This document shows, piece after piece, positions 1 to 5,888 of a stretch of DNA of 8,919 nucleotides. A program made the position numbers and the translations under genes. Location: assembly GCA_028723145.1 (NCBI GenBank), contig JAQYFM010000181.1, positions 1-8,919 on the forward strand. The letters are read 5' to 3'. Every line of letters starts with the position of its first letter. Position 1 is the stretch's first letter. The notes under the pieces are model-generated. The model was not told the origin of the DNA, did not search any database, and saw only the letters and a list, made by a program, of their open reading frames with translations. The stretch comes from Spirochaetales bacterium. GTDB taxonomy: Bacteria; Spirochaetota; Spirochaetia; Sphaerochaetales; Sphaerochaetaceae.

Positions 1-338
1 GATAGCACAGATAAATCTAAGCATGCAGGAAAGCATACAAGATTCATACATACTTGAGGCTTTCCACCCATAGCATAGATATCAGAAATAGCATTAGCTG
101 CAGCAATTTGGCCAAATGTATATGGATCATCAACCATAGGAGGAAAGAAATCTACTGTTTCAAGTAATACTCTATCATCATCAAGATCCCAAATTAGAGC
201 ATCCTCTGCACCTTCATATCCATTTAATAATTTATCACTATGTAATACAGGTAAAGAATCAATGACACTAAATAAATCTTTAGGATTAAGCTTTGCGGCA
301 CATCCACTAGTCTTTACCATGCTTGTTAATTTAACCAT
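1..338 (-). CDS. selD: Selenide, water dikinase (selenophosphate synthetase), N-terminal part, cut by window edge
   Basis: SelD makes selenophosphate from selenide and ATP, the selenium donor for selenocysteine, selenouridine and the labile selenium cofactor. About 112 N-terminal residues are visible; the rest lies beyond base 1. The catalytic pair is present as G-C13-A-A-K16 (GCGCK in E. coli SelD), so the active-site position is Cys encoded by TGT, not selenocysteine. The ATP/Mg-binding core follows: acidic D46, the block TVDFFPPMVDDPYTFGQIAA with D62, then NAISDIYAMGGKP with D87. I chose the ATG at 336-338 because AAAGGT lies 6 bases upstream; the next in-frame ATG (318-320) lacks this. 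The start overlaps the end of the upstream DUF3343 gene by 8 bases, suggesting translational coupling. It is the last visible gene of the yedE-led minus-strand operon. Confidence 0.95.
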   Translation of the reverse strand, partial: MVKLTSMVKTSGCAAKLNPKDLFSVIDSLPVLHSDKLLNGYEGAEDALIWDLDDDRVLLETVDFFPPMVDDPYTFGQIAAANAISDIYAMGGKPQVCMNLVCFPACLDLSVL

Positions 339-549
339 TTGCAACCTTTATAAACTTATCATTTTCTTCTTTATATAGAACTTCAAACTTGAAGTCAGGT
401 ATAAAGTTATCATCCTTTTCAACTTCCATTGCAGTTCCACATGAAGAAGAAAGTGTACGAGGAACGCTGATTAAGCGTCCCTCCTTTAATACTCTACGAG
501 CTTTTAAAGCCTCGTAATGAGAATAAAATGTAATAATATACTTACTCAT
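331..549 (-). CDS. DUF3343 family small Cys protein (putative Se/S carrier-like)
   Basis: This complete 72-residue protein matches the DUF3343 pattern: an N-terminal strand followed by a helix with EALKARRVLKE, then a loop P-R-x-L-S-S-S-C-G-T-A with the single conserved Cys at residue 37. Family members are commonly found next to selD, yedF and yedE genes and are thought to carry or hand over selenium or sulfur on that Cys; the biochemistry is not firmly established. The gene sits between the TusA-like gene and selD. Its start codon overlaps the TGA stop of the upstream gene in an ATGA arrangement, and its own stop lies inside the start region of selD. The carrier role is inferred from context and the lone Cys. 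Confidence 0.85.
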   Translation of the reverse strand: MSKYIITFYSHYEALKARRVLKEGRLISVPRTLSSSCGTAMEVEKDDNFIPDFKFEVLYKEENDKFIKVANG

Positions 550-749
550 TTTTTAATAATAAGAGTATATTCGCCACCAGCTTCCTTAACAGTGACATTA
601 TAGCTAAGAGCATTAGCAAGTCTCGAAACATTTTCTTTAGCAGCAATGTTATCAACAATAACTGTTAATTCTTTTTCTCCACTAATAGCTCTCTTTGTTC
701 TTACAACAGGTTCTGGGCAACTTAGACCTCTACAATCGATAGTCTTCAT
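546..749 (-). CDS. TusA-like sulfurtransferase domain protein (YedF N-terminal domain type)
   Basis: This 67-residue soluble protein has the TusA/SirA fold signature D-C-R-G-L-S-C-P-E-P with the active Cys at residue 11 in the CPxP motif and a second Cys at residue 6. TusA-type proteins carry persulfide sulfur; the selenium-linked relative YedF combines this domain with a C-terminal DsrE-like domain, and here only the first domain is present. Full-length TusA is about 75-80 residues, so the protein is complete for a single domain. A strong ribosome binding site (AAAAGGAGGAA, bases 755-765) lies inside the end of yedE, and the ATG shares one base with the yedE stop (TAATG). Its location between yedE and the DUF3343/selD pair argues for a selenium-carrier role, but sulfur relay cannot be excluded. 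Confidence 0.88.
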   Translation of the reverse strand: MKTIDCRGLSCPEPVVRTKRAISGEKELTVIVDNIAAKENVSRLANALSYNVTVKEAGGEYTLIIKK

Positions 750-1822
750 TAATTTTCCTCCTTTTTAACCTGATATATTTTTATAAGAGCAACTGCAACT
801 AAAAATACTAGGCCAAATATAACAGCTACTCTACCATTAGTTTTAACCCCTTCATTTGCAACACCTGCAAGTGAGAAGTTATGGCTAATTGCAGCACCAA
901 CTAATAAACCAAGTACAGACACAGCACTATCAGAATTACCCTCTCCCGCTAAGATTAACTGTCTAAGAGGACATCCTCCAAGCATTACAGAACCAAGGCC
1001 ACAAAGTGCCATACCTAAGAAGTTAAATAGATGGTCTGAGTGTGCAACAGGTTGTCCAGCAAAACCAAGTTTAAAATTACCTGTTACTAAGTTTAAAACT
1101 AGCATTACAGCAAAGATTGAAATAAAACCAAATAGTAATGTTGTATCTTTTACTAAAATAGTATCTCTAATTCCACCTACCATACAAAGTCTAGTCTTTT
1201 GTGCAAGTGCACCTACTACTAAACCTGCAAGAAGTGAAATTACTATTGGTGCGTGCATAGACCCTGGTCCTTTCTCAGAGAAAGCAAATAATGCAGGAAC
1301 AGCTAAAAATAGTACTAGTAAAACAATATTTACAAATGGAAGAGCAACTCCTTCAACTGAACTCTGCTTTTGATAACGTCCAAGAGAAAATCCCTTTGTT
1401 AAGAAGAATGCACCAAGTGCAACACCACCTGTAAAACCAAGTAAACCGACTAGTGCATTAAGGTCTCCAGCAGATAGACGAATAATCATTCTGAATGGGC
1501 ATCCTAAGAATGCAAGTGCTCCAATCATTACAAAAGCAGCAATGATAAATCTTAATACAGGAGATGAACCACCTCTTGGTTTAAACTCTTTTGTTACAAC
1601 TGCTATTAAAAATGATCCTAATATAAGACCAATAATTTCAGGTCTTATATATTGAACAACAGCTGCATTATGGAGCTTTAGGCCACCTGCAATATCACGG
1701 ACAAAGCAAGCAATACAAAATCCCATGTTTTTAGGATTTCCGAACAAAGGTAACAAGAAGGCAACGATACCTATGATGATACCAGCAATGAGCAAATTTC
1801 TTTTATCTTTTAGTAGTTTCAT
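749..1822 (-). CDS. yedE: YeeE/YedE family membrane protein, selenium-metabolism type (YedE/FdhT)
   Basis: This 357-residue polytopic inner-membrane protein has about nine to ten hydrophobic helices and belongs to the YeeE/YedE family. Characterised relatives (TsuA/YeeE) move thiosulfate through a pore lined by conserved Cys residues; the selD-linked subgroup is proposed to import a selenium species. Conserved Cys motifs are visible: CIAC (C36, C39), GCPFR (C108) in the first half, RLCMVGG (C213) and GGCPLRQ (C284) in the second, reflecting the internal duplication of the family. The length matches the shorter selenium-associated subgroup better than the roughly 400-residue E. coli YedE. It is the first gene of the minus-strand operon and is divergent from the desulfurase-like gene across 54 bases. 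No good Shine-Dalgarno sequence precedes the start. The substrate (selenite, selenide or thiosulfate) is an inference. Confidence 0.88.
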   Translation of the reverse strand: MKLLKDKRNLLIAGIIIGIVAFLLPLFGNPKNMGFCIACFVRDIAGGLKLHNAAVVQYIRPEIIGLILGSFLIAVVTKEFKPRGGSSPVLRFIIAAFVMIGALAFLGCPFRMIIRLSAGDLNALVGLLGFTGGVALGAFFLTKGFSLGRYQKQSSVEGVALPFVNIVLLVLFLAVPALFAFSEKGPGSMHAPIVISLLAGLVVGALAQKTRLCMVGGIRDTILVKDTTLLFGFISIFAVMLVLNLVTGNFKLGFAGQPVAHSDHLFNFLGMALCGLGSVMLGGCPLRQLILAGEGNSDSAVSVLGLLVGAAISHNFSLAGVANEGVKTNGRVAVIFGLVFLVAVALIKIYQVKKEEN

Positions 1823-1834
1823 GCTTTTAGAGTA

Positions 1835-1860
1835 CCATTGATTTTTTAATAATACAATGG
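1835..1860. promoter_or_regulatory. Inverted repeat in the divergent intergenic region
   Basis: CCATTG (1835-1840) and CAATGG (1855-1860) form a perfect 6-base inverted repeat with centres 20 bases apart, about two helical turns. It fills most of the 54-base gap between the divergent yedE and desulfurase-like genes. A candidate -10 for yedE (TATTAT on the minus strand, 1849-1854) lies between the arms, and TTGATT (1838-1843) could be a weak plus-strand -35. A dimeric regulator coordinating both units would fit, but six-base arms in AT-rich DNA can arise by chance. Confidence 0.3.
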
Positions 1861-1876
1861 AAATATTAAAATTTTT

Positions 1877-3034
1877 ATGTTATCCTCAATTTTAATGAAA
1901 AGAATTTACCTTGATAACAGTTCAACCTCGTATCCAAAGCCTAAATCAGTAATAATGGCGATGAGTGACTATTTTTATGAAAATGGTTCTAATTTACAGC
2001 GAGGAGAAAGCTCATATAACTTCGATGCTGAAGATGTTATTATGTCGCTTAGAGAGGAGCTATCAAAGCTTGTTTCATCAAACAATCCTGAATGTGTAAT
2101 ATTCACACCTAATGTGACAACAGCTTTAAATACTGTAATTAGAGGATATTTAAAGTCTGGGGATCATGTGATTATTTCACCTCTTGAACACAACGCAGTA
2201 ATGCGTCCATTAGTTGAAAATAATATTTCTTACACTCTTCTTGATAGTGATAGTTTTGGACATGTAATAGAAGAAAACATAAAAAAGAGTATTAAAAAAG
2301 AAACTAAAGCTTGTATTATCCAAGGTGCAAACAACGTTACAGGATGTGTTCAAAATATCAATAAAATTGGAAATACATTAAAAGAATATGGTATTCCATT
2401 AATCCTTGATTCAGCTCAAAGCCTTGGACATATAGATTACAATCTTGAAAAGGATAATATTTCTATTCTTTGTTTTACTGGACATAAGAGCTTATTTGGT
2501 CCTCAAGGTACAGGTGGGTTTATCACTAACAGTGAAATAATAAAAGAAATAAAGCCACTAATATATGGAGGTACTGGTTCCTTTAGTGATTTATTAACTC
2601 AACCAGATAATCTTCCTGATAAATTTGAAAGTGGAACTCAAAACATAATTGGCCTTATGGGGCTTAATGCTGCAATAAATTATTTAAAAGATAATAAAGA
2701 AAATATTAGAAAAACAGAAAGAGAACTCAGAAGTTACTTTATTTCATTACTTGATAATATTAAATGTATCGAAATACATTCATATTCAGATGAAATTCCA
2801 ATTGTTTCAATTTCATCAAATAGCTTTGATGTTGCAAAGCTTGCAAACTTTCTTTCAAGTAATAATATTCAAACTCGAGTTGGATTACATTGTAATGTGA
2901 TGACTCATAAGTTTATCAATACATACCCTTCAGGAACTATTCGTTTTTCCTTTTCACACTTTAATACTAAAGCTGAACTTGATATGTGTTTTTGTTATAT
3001 AAAGGAGTTTTTAAATGAGGAAGGATTACTATAA
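1877..3034 (+). CDS. Cysteine desulfurase-like PLP enzyme, class V aminotransferase fold (EF2568 type)
   Basis: The protein belongs to class V PLP enzymes related to NifS/SufS. It would release sulfur or selenium from cysteine/selenocysteine as an enzyme-bound persulfide or perselenide. Visible landmarks: the start MKRIYLDNSSTSYPKP, H105 in PLEHNA, D178 and Q181 in LDSAQS, PLP-binding K204 in FTGHKSLFGPQGTGG, and a candidate catalytic C339 in RVGLHCNVMTHK, followed by the TIRFSFSHFNT block. The pattern fits the family typified by Enterococcus EF2568, which is recurrently found near orphan selD and molybdenum hydroxylase genes. Two starts are possible: ATG 1877 (385 residues) or ATG 1895 (379 residues); the second fits the usual family N-terminus better, and neither has a strong ribosome binding site. 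It overlaps the following xdhC-like gene by 20 bases, so the two are probably co-translated. Confidence 0.9.
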   Translation: MLSSILMKRIYLDNSSTSYPKPKSVIMAMSDYFYENGSNLQRGESSYNFDAEDVIMSLREELSKLVSSNNPECVIFTPNVTTALNTVIRGYLKSGDHVIISPLEHNAVMRPLVENNISYTLLDSDSFGHVIEENIKKSIKKETKACIIQGANNVTGCVQNINKIGNTLKEYGIPLILDSAQSLGHIDYNLEKDNISILCFTGHKSLFGPQGTGGFITNSEIIKEIKPLIYGGTGSFSDLLTQPDNLPDKFESGTQNIIGLMGLNAAINYLKDNKENIRKTERELRSYFISLLDNIKCIEIHSYSDEIPIVSISSNSFDVAKLANFLSSNNIQTRVGLHCNVMTHKFINTYPSGTIRFSFSHFNTKAELDMCFCYIKEFLNEEGLL

Positions 3035-3920
3035 AACCTTATTAACTGAATTTAAAAATGGAAGTGTTAAAAGATTTACTTCTTTAGAAGGTAATAATCT
3101 TGGAAAAGAAGTATTATTTGAAAATTCATTTACAGGTAAAGTTTTAGAAGAAAATTTAACTCCTCCAGTTCACCTTGTATTATTTGGTGCTGGTCATGTT
3201 GGGAAAGCTCTATATGCTTTAGCTCGCTTACAAGATATTTCTGTAACAGTTATTGATTCTAGAAAAGAAATCTTATTAGAAGAAGATTTTCCAAATGCTA
3301 ATCTAATTCAAGTTAACTATGATGATTTATCAAGTTTAAAATTAGATATATATAATCCATATTTTTGTATCTTTACTCATGGGCACTCTGGCGATAAAGC
3401 ATGTTTAGAGTGGTGCTTGAAACAAAATAGTGAATATATTGGTATGATTGGAAGTAAAGGTAAAGTTAGAGCAACATTCGATAAACTCTTAAAGGAAGGC
3501 TACAGTGAAGAGGAGTTATCAAAAGTACACTCTCCTATCGGCCTTAAAATTGGTGGTGATACTCCACAAGAAATAGCTATTTCAATTATGGCTGAAATAA
3601 TTCAAACCTACTCATCAAAACCAAATCGAAGTGTTATCGATATTCCTCTATTAAATACTATAAGTAATACAGAAGGTGTAATTTGTAGAATAATTTCAAA
3701 AAAGGGCTCTGCACCAAGACAAATTGGGACAACGATGTTTGTTACTAAAGACAAAGTATATTCTACTATTGGAGGTGGTGCTCTTGAGAAAAGAGTTATT
3801 GAAGATGCTCTATCACTAAAAGACGATGTTCTCTTAAAGGAATATCGTTTAAACCCTCAAGGTGATTTAAATATGATCTGTGGAGGAGATGAGGAAATAC
3901 TCTTTCAGAGAGTTAATTGA
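3015..3920 (+). CDS. xdhC: XdhC/CoxI family molybdenum hydroxylase maturation factor, Rossmann domain first
   Basis: XdhC proteins bind molybdenum cofactor and help install its terminal sulfur (or selenium) ligand in xanthine dehydrogenase-type enzymes. This 301-residue protein has the XdhC Rossmann domain first (about 50-198): a GAGHVG nucleotide-binding loop at 58-63, THGH at 121-124, YIGMIGSKGK at 141-150, and SPIGLKIGGDTPQEIAIS at 173-190. The XdhC_CoxI domain follows (about 205-300): GSAPRQIG at 231-238, TIGGGALE at 251-258, and MICGGDEE at 287-294 near the end. This reverses the order in classical XdhC, although Rossmann-first forms occur in some anaerobes. A good ribosome binding site (AAGGAG, 3002-3007) lies 7 bases before the ATG, inside the upstream gene. 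Pairing with a desulfurase-like enzyme fits sulfuration/selenation of the cofactor. No hydroxylase subunit gene is in the window. Confidence 0.9.
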   Translation: MRKDYYKTLLTEFKNGSVKRFTSLEGNNLGKEVLFENSFTGKVLEENLTPPVHLVLFGAGHVGKALYALARLQDISVTVIDSRKEILLEEDFPNANLIQVNYDDLSSLKLDIYNPYFCIFTHGHSGDKACLEWCLKQNSEYIGMIGSKGKVRATFDKLLKEGYSEEELSKVHSPIGLKIGGDTPQEIAISIMAEIIQTYSSKPNRSVIDIPLLNTISNTEGVICRIISKKGSAPRQIGTTMFVTKDKVYSTIGGGALEKRVIEDALSLKDDVLLKEYRLNPQGDLNMICGGDEEILFQRVN

Positions 3921-3939
3921 GAAAGTAAATAGTTTGTCT

Positions 3940-4560
3940 ATAATTTTGTGTAAATGTTTATAATAATATTATATTCCTGTCTCCAATCACAATTCCAATT
4001 TGGTTAAGAACAATACCTTAATTACTAATTGGTTAAGTATACTTATTAAAAAGATTATAAATTGCTAAGTACATAATTTCGTATCTTGGATTGTCATCAG
4101 GAAAAGCATTGCAGTTATTAGTGACTTTTCTTAATTTATAGGTTAAAGGCTCAAATCTTTTGTTGTATTATTAAACTTAGATAACAAAATAATTCTTTAA
4201 TATCATTCCAATGAATTTTCTGAGCCTTCTTTATCATCTGATGTATCGAATCCATATTTATCAAAACGATTCAAGTTCATCTAAAACATCTTCCTAATTA
4301 GAGATTCAATGAATTTTCATTAAGTCTCTACAATAGTCCTAAGGCATTCAAAACATATACATAATATTATTTCCTATACCATCATAAAATTACATAATGT
4401 GATAGGAATAGCGTTTAAAACAGCTCAATAATTATTGATACTCATTTTTCTAAAATGTATACAAAAGAGAATGCTATTGTTTTTGTCTTAACTGATTAGC
4501 TATGAAATATCTTAGAAAAAAAATACGAAAGCATATTCTTAATATCTTACGCCCAAGAGT
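3940..4560 (-). pseudogene. Decayed IS256/Mutator-family transposase remnant
   Basis: No open frame survives, but short minus-strand stretches in shifting frames align in the right order with the C-terminal half of IS256-type DDE transposases. From N to C: EDVLDELESF (about 4266-4295), corresponding to the region before the family's W-x-x-N-W-x-E-L motif; HWNDIKELFCYL (about 4175-4215) matching NW-x-EL-x-x-FF; a 39-residue stretch at 4033-4152 with KLRKVTNN, AFPDDNPRYE and MYLAIYNL, matching the LRKVT-x-x-x-x-FP...LYLA block; then PIS-N-stop-GIVLNQIGI (about 3975-4034), matching PIRNWGLVLNQL with the Trp codon now a stop. ATTTTGTGTAAA (3943-3954) beyond the C-terminal end resembles the terminal inverted repeats common in this family. 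No matching end was found on the other side. The element is dead: several stops and frameshifts. It lies about 20 bases after xdhC. Confidence 0.75.
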
Positions 4561-4783
4561 TAAATCACCTTTTGATAGATTTTTAGAAACTCTATTACAC
4601 TGTCAACTGCAGAATCGTGTTTCTTTACAGAAGGTACTGCTGTGTTAAACGCAATTACATTATTAAGCGCTTACCATTTAAAGGGTGACCCATTCTAATA
4701 CTCAATGCAATGTATTTGCTGAATTTACAGTTTTTGTTAGCTTGTACTCTTGCTTTAATAATTACTTAAGCTTGTGTTGTCAT
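4561..4783 (-). pseudogene. Unrecognised decayed gene fragment behind a strong ribosome binding site
   Basis: On the minus strand a perfect GGAGG (4789-4793) stands 5 bases before an ATG (4781-4783), but the frame (MTTQA) stops after five codons. Beyond the stop the same frame gives KARVQANKNCKFSKYIALS and GHPLNGKRL before another stop; a shifted frame then gives NNVIAFNTAVPSVKKH and DSAVDSVIEFLK. The amino-acid composition is protein-like, so I read this as a gene broken by at least one nonsense and one frameshift change. I do not recognise the family. It could be the 5' end of the adjacent dead transposase gene, although it does not resemble the usual IS256 N-terminus, or an older unrelated gene. 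It ends about where transposase similarity becomes possible; the boundary is approximate. Confidence 0.4.
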
Positions 4784-4864
4784 TAAAACCTCCAAAAAAA
4801 TAAAGTCCCAAGCCAAATAAACAATCAGAAAAATAAAATGTTTGTAAAACGCCCCTCAAAATGT

Positions 4865-4894
4865 TTGACAACAAATACCAAGGGGGGGTATTAT
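4865..4894 (+). promoter_or_regulatory. Sigma-70 type promoter with a G7 tract in the spacer (candidate phase-variable promoter)
   Basis: The -35 is a perfect TTGACA (4865-4870) and the -10 is TATTAT (4889-4894, five of six consensus bases). The 18-base spacer ends in seven consecutive G (4882-4888) that abut the -10. Loss of one G would give the optimal 17-base spacing and gain of one would give a poor 19. Slippage in this tract would therefore change promoter strength in a heritable, reversible way. Transcription would start near 4901, leaving a leader of about 120 bases before the lipoprotein ATG at 5023. Confidence 0.75.
4882..4888 (+). repeat. G7 homopolymer tract
   Basis: Seven consecutive G stand in otherwise AT-rich intergenic DNA, exactly between the -35 and -10 elements of the small lipoprotein gene. 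Homopolymers of this length are prone to slipped-strand mispairing. Confidence 0.9.
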
Positions 4895-4902
4895 GGACCT
4901 TA

Positions 4903-4942
4903 GTTGAGGGGCTAATTTCGTTATTTGTTAATATCCCTCAAC
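4903..4942 (+). promoter_or_regulatory. Leader stem-loop in the small lipoprotein mRNA
   Basis: GTTGAGGG (4903-4910) pairs perfectly with CCCTCAAC (4935-4942), with a G-U pair extending it, around a loop of about 22 bases. It would form at the very 5' end of the transcript from the promoter just upstream. It reuses the same TTGAGGG heptamer that makes the right arm of the promoter-flanking inverted repeat, so the motif occurs three times in 91 bases in alternating orientation. A 12-base palindrome GCTCA-GT-TGAGC (4961-4972) with a related core follows. No run of T follows, so it is not a terminator; an mRNA-stabilising or regulator-binding role is possible. Confidence 0.5.
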
Positions 4943-5022
4943 ACGTTAATTTGGTGTATTGCTCAGTTGAGCTACACATATGCTTTCGTGGAAGGCAAAA
5001 TATTTATTTAGAGGGGAATAAG

Positions 5023-5481
5023 ATGAAAAAATTATCATCATTATTGGTTTTAATGCTTATTGCATTAATAATGTTCGTTAGCTGTAATAACAATACAGCA
5101 GTTAAAGAAAGACCTGCAACTCCAGAAGATGCAGAGATATTTGCAGCATTATCAAGTGCAGCAACTTTTTATGCTTTCAGCCCAGAAGAAATTGAAGGAG
5201 TTAAACGAGTCCACGATGGAAATGTTTACACCGCAAGTTTTAATAATGTAAAATTTACTAATCCAGAAACTAAAGAAGTAGTAGCTATCTTAAATGGAAC
5301 TGCTAAGCTAGTAGGAACACAGGAATCTGGAACCATGATATTAGATTTAGTTAATGGCACACAATATAAAGGTAAAGCGCATACTCTTTACGCAAAACAA
5401 ACTTCATCTAGCAAATATCCAGAAATCGTAATAGATGGATATAAGCTCACAGATTTAGACAAGATTCAAAACAATTATTAA
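5023..5481 (+). CDS. Small lipoprotein of unknown function
   Basis: A 152-residue predicted lipoprotein. The N-terminus has MKK, a hydrophobic stretch (residues 4-20) and a spirochaete-style lipobox F-V-S-C with the lipidated Cys at 21, followed by an Asn-rich linker. The mature part (about 30-152) alternates short strands rich in Gly/Thr (NGTAKLVG, NGTQYKG), suggesting a beta-rich fold; I recognise no family. The ATG at 5023 is preceded by GAGGGGAATAAG, a good ribosome binding site. The frame stays open back to 4861, but a longer product would bury the signal peptide and start at the promoter -35, so I reject it. A stem-loop terminator lies 10 bases after the stop. It converges with the large lipoprotein gene. 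Expression probably depends on the G7-spacer promoter and is a candidate for phase variation. Confidence 0.85.
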   Translation: MKKLSSLLVLMLIALIMFVSCNNNTAVKERPATPEDAEIFAALSSAATFYAFSPEEIEGVKRVHDGNVYTASFNNVKFTNPETKEVVAILNGTAKLVGTQESGTMILDLVNGTQYKGKAHTLYAKQTSSSKYPEIVIDGYKLTDLDKIQNNY

Positions 5482-5491
5482 AATCAACTTT

Positions 5492-5517
5492 GGGGAGTTT
5501 TTAAGACTCCCCTTTTT
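5492..5517 (+). terminator. Rho-independent terminator of the small lipoprotein gene
   Basis: GGGGAGT (5492-5498) pairs with ACTCCCC (5506-5512) around a 7-base loop and is followed directly by TTTTT (5513-5517). On the minus strand the hairpin lacks a following T run, so it mainly serves the plus-strand gene, although it may also slow transcripts arriving from the large minus-strand gene that ends at 5529. Confidence 0.9.
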
Positions 5518-5528
5518 ACGAACAAATA

Positions 5529-5888
5529 TTATACTTGTTCAAACACCAAATTGTTAATCTTCAATTCTGTAATTGTATAAGTAAATGTACCATCTAAATT
5601 TTCTATTATAGGACCAGATAATCTATAAATAGAATCATGATTACAATTCATTATTAATTGAATATCAGTATCAAGTGGATCAATAATAGACCAAGAAGAT
5701 ATATCAATAAATGAAGATTCAGTATCATCTTTTACAGTATATATTTTTGCAGAATACCTTTGTGCATCAAAGCTAATTTTAAGCCTAGCTGATTGATTTT
5801 GACTCACATAAACTTCTTTTGTTGAAATCCAAGATGTACCATTTAAAGACTTCTTTGTACCTTCAATTTCAAAATCTCCTGTAGCCCC
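5529..5888 (-). pseudogene. Out-of-frame C-terminal part of the large lipoprotein
   Basis: This stretch encodes the last 119 residues of the large lipoprotein in a frame shifted from the main reading frame. The join is at the G5 run on the minus strand (C5 at 5885-5889): reading four G instead of five gives C-G-A-T-G-D-F-E-I-E, continuing smoothly to the natural TAA at 5529-5531. Evidence that this is the authentic continuation: the restored sequence KCDVCGATGDFEIE...SLNGTSWIS parallels the first module copy TCECGITKNEEIE...SLNNTNWIT in the same protein. ATG codons exist just upstream in this frame (5924, 5912), but no good ribosome binding site suits them, so independent translation is unlikely. 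The rest is beta-strand-rich, with no recognised family. Confidence 0.8.

Larger units (their letters stand above)
4851..4912. repeat. 9-base inverted repeats bracketing the lipoprotein promoter
   Basis: GCCCCTCAA (4851-4859) and TTGAGGGGC (4904-4912) are exact reverse complements. They enclose 44 bases carrying the -35, the G7 tract and the -10 of the downstream lipoprotein gene. Arms of this length in AT-rich DNA with G+C-rich cores are unlikely to be accidental. They could be regulator half-sites or recombination sites for inverting the promoter. No invertase gene is visible nearby. Confidence 0.55.

Noticed and set aside
3921..3957. Terminator after xdhC
   Set aside because: No hairpin with a T run is present; the sequence passes directly into what looks like an IS256-type end.
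4861..5022. In-frame 54-residue N-terminal extension of the small lipoprotein, beginning at ATG 4861
   Set aside because: It would start at the promoter -35, read through the G7 tract and bury the lipoprotein signal peptide; the ATG at 5023 has a good ribosome binding site and a correct signal sequence.
5520..5540. GAACAA/TTGTTC inverted repeat over the stop of the large lipoprotein gene
   Set aside because: Six-base AT-rich arms without a following T run; not convincing as a terminator or a binding site.
5869..5871. UGA at the end of the large lipoprotein frame as a selenocysteine codon, given selD in the window
   Set aside because: A second UGA follows two codons later in that frame, and a one-base frameshift gives a far better continuation that matches the first module copy.
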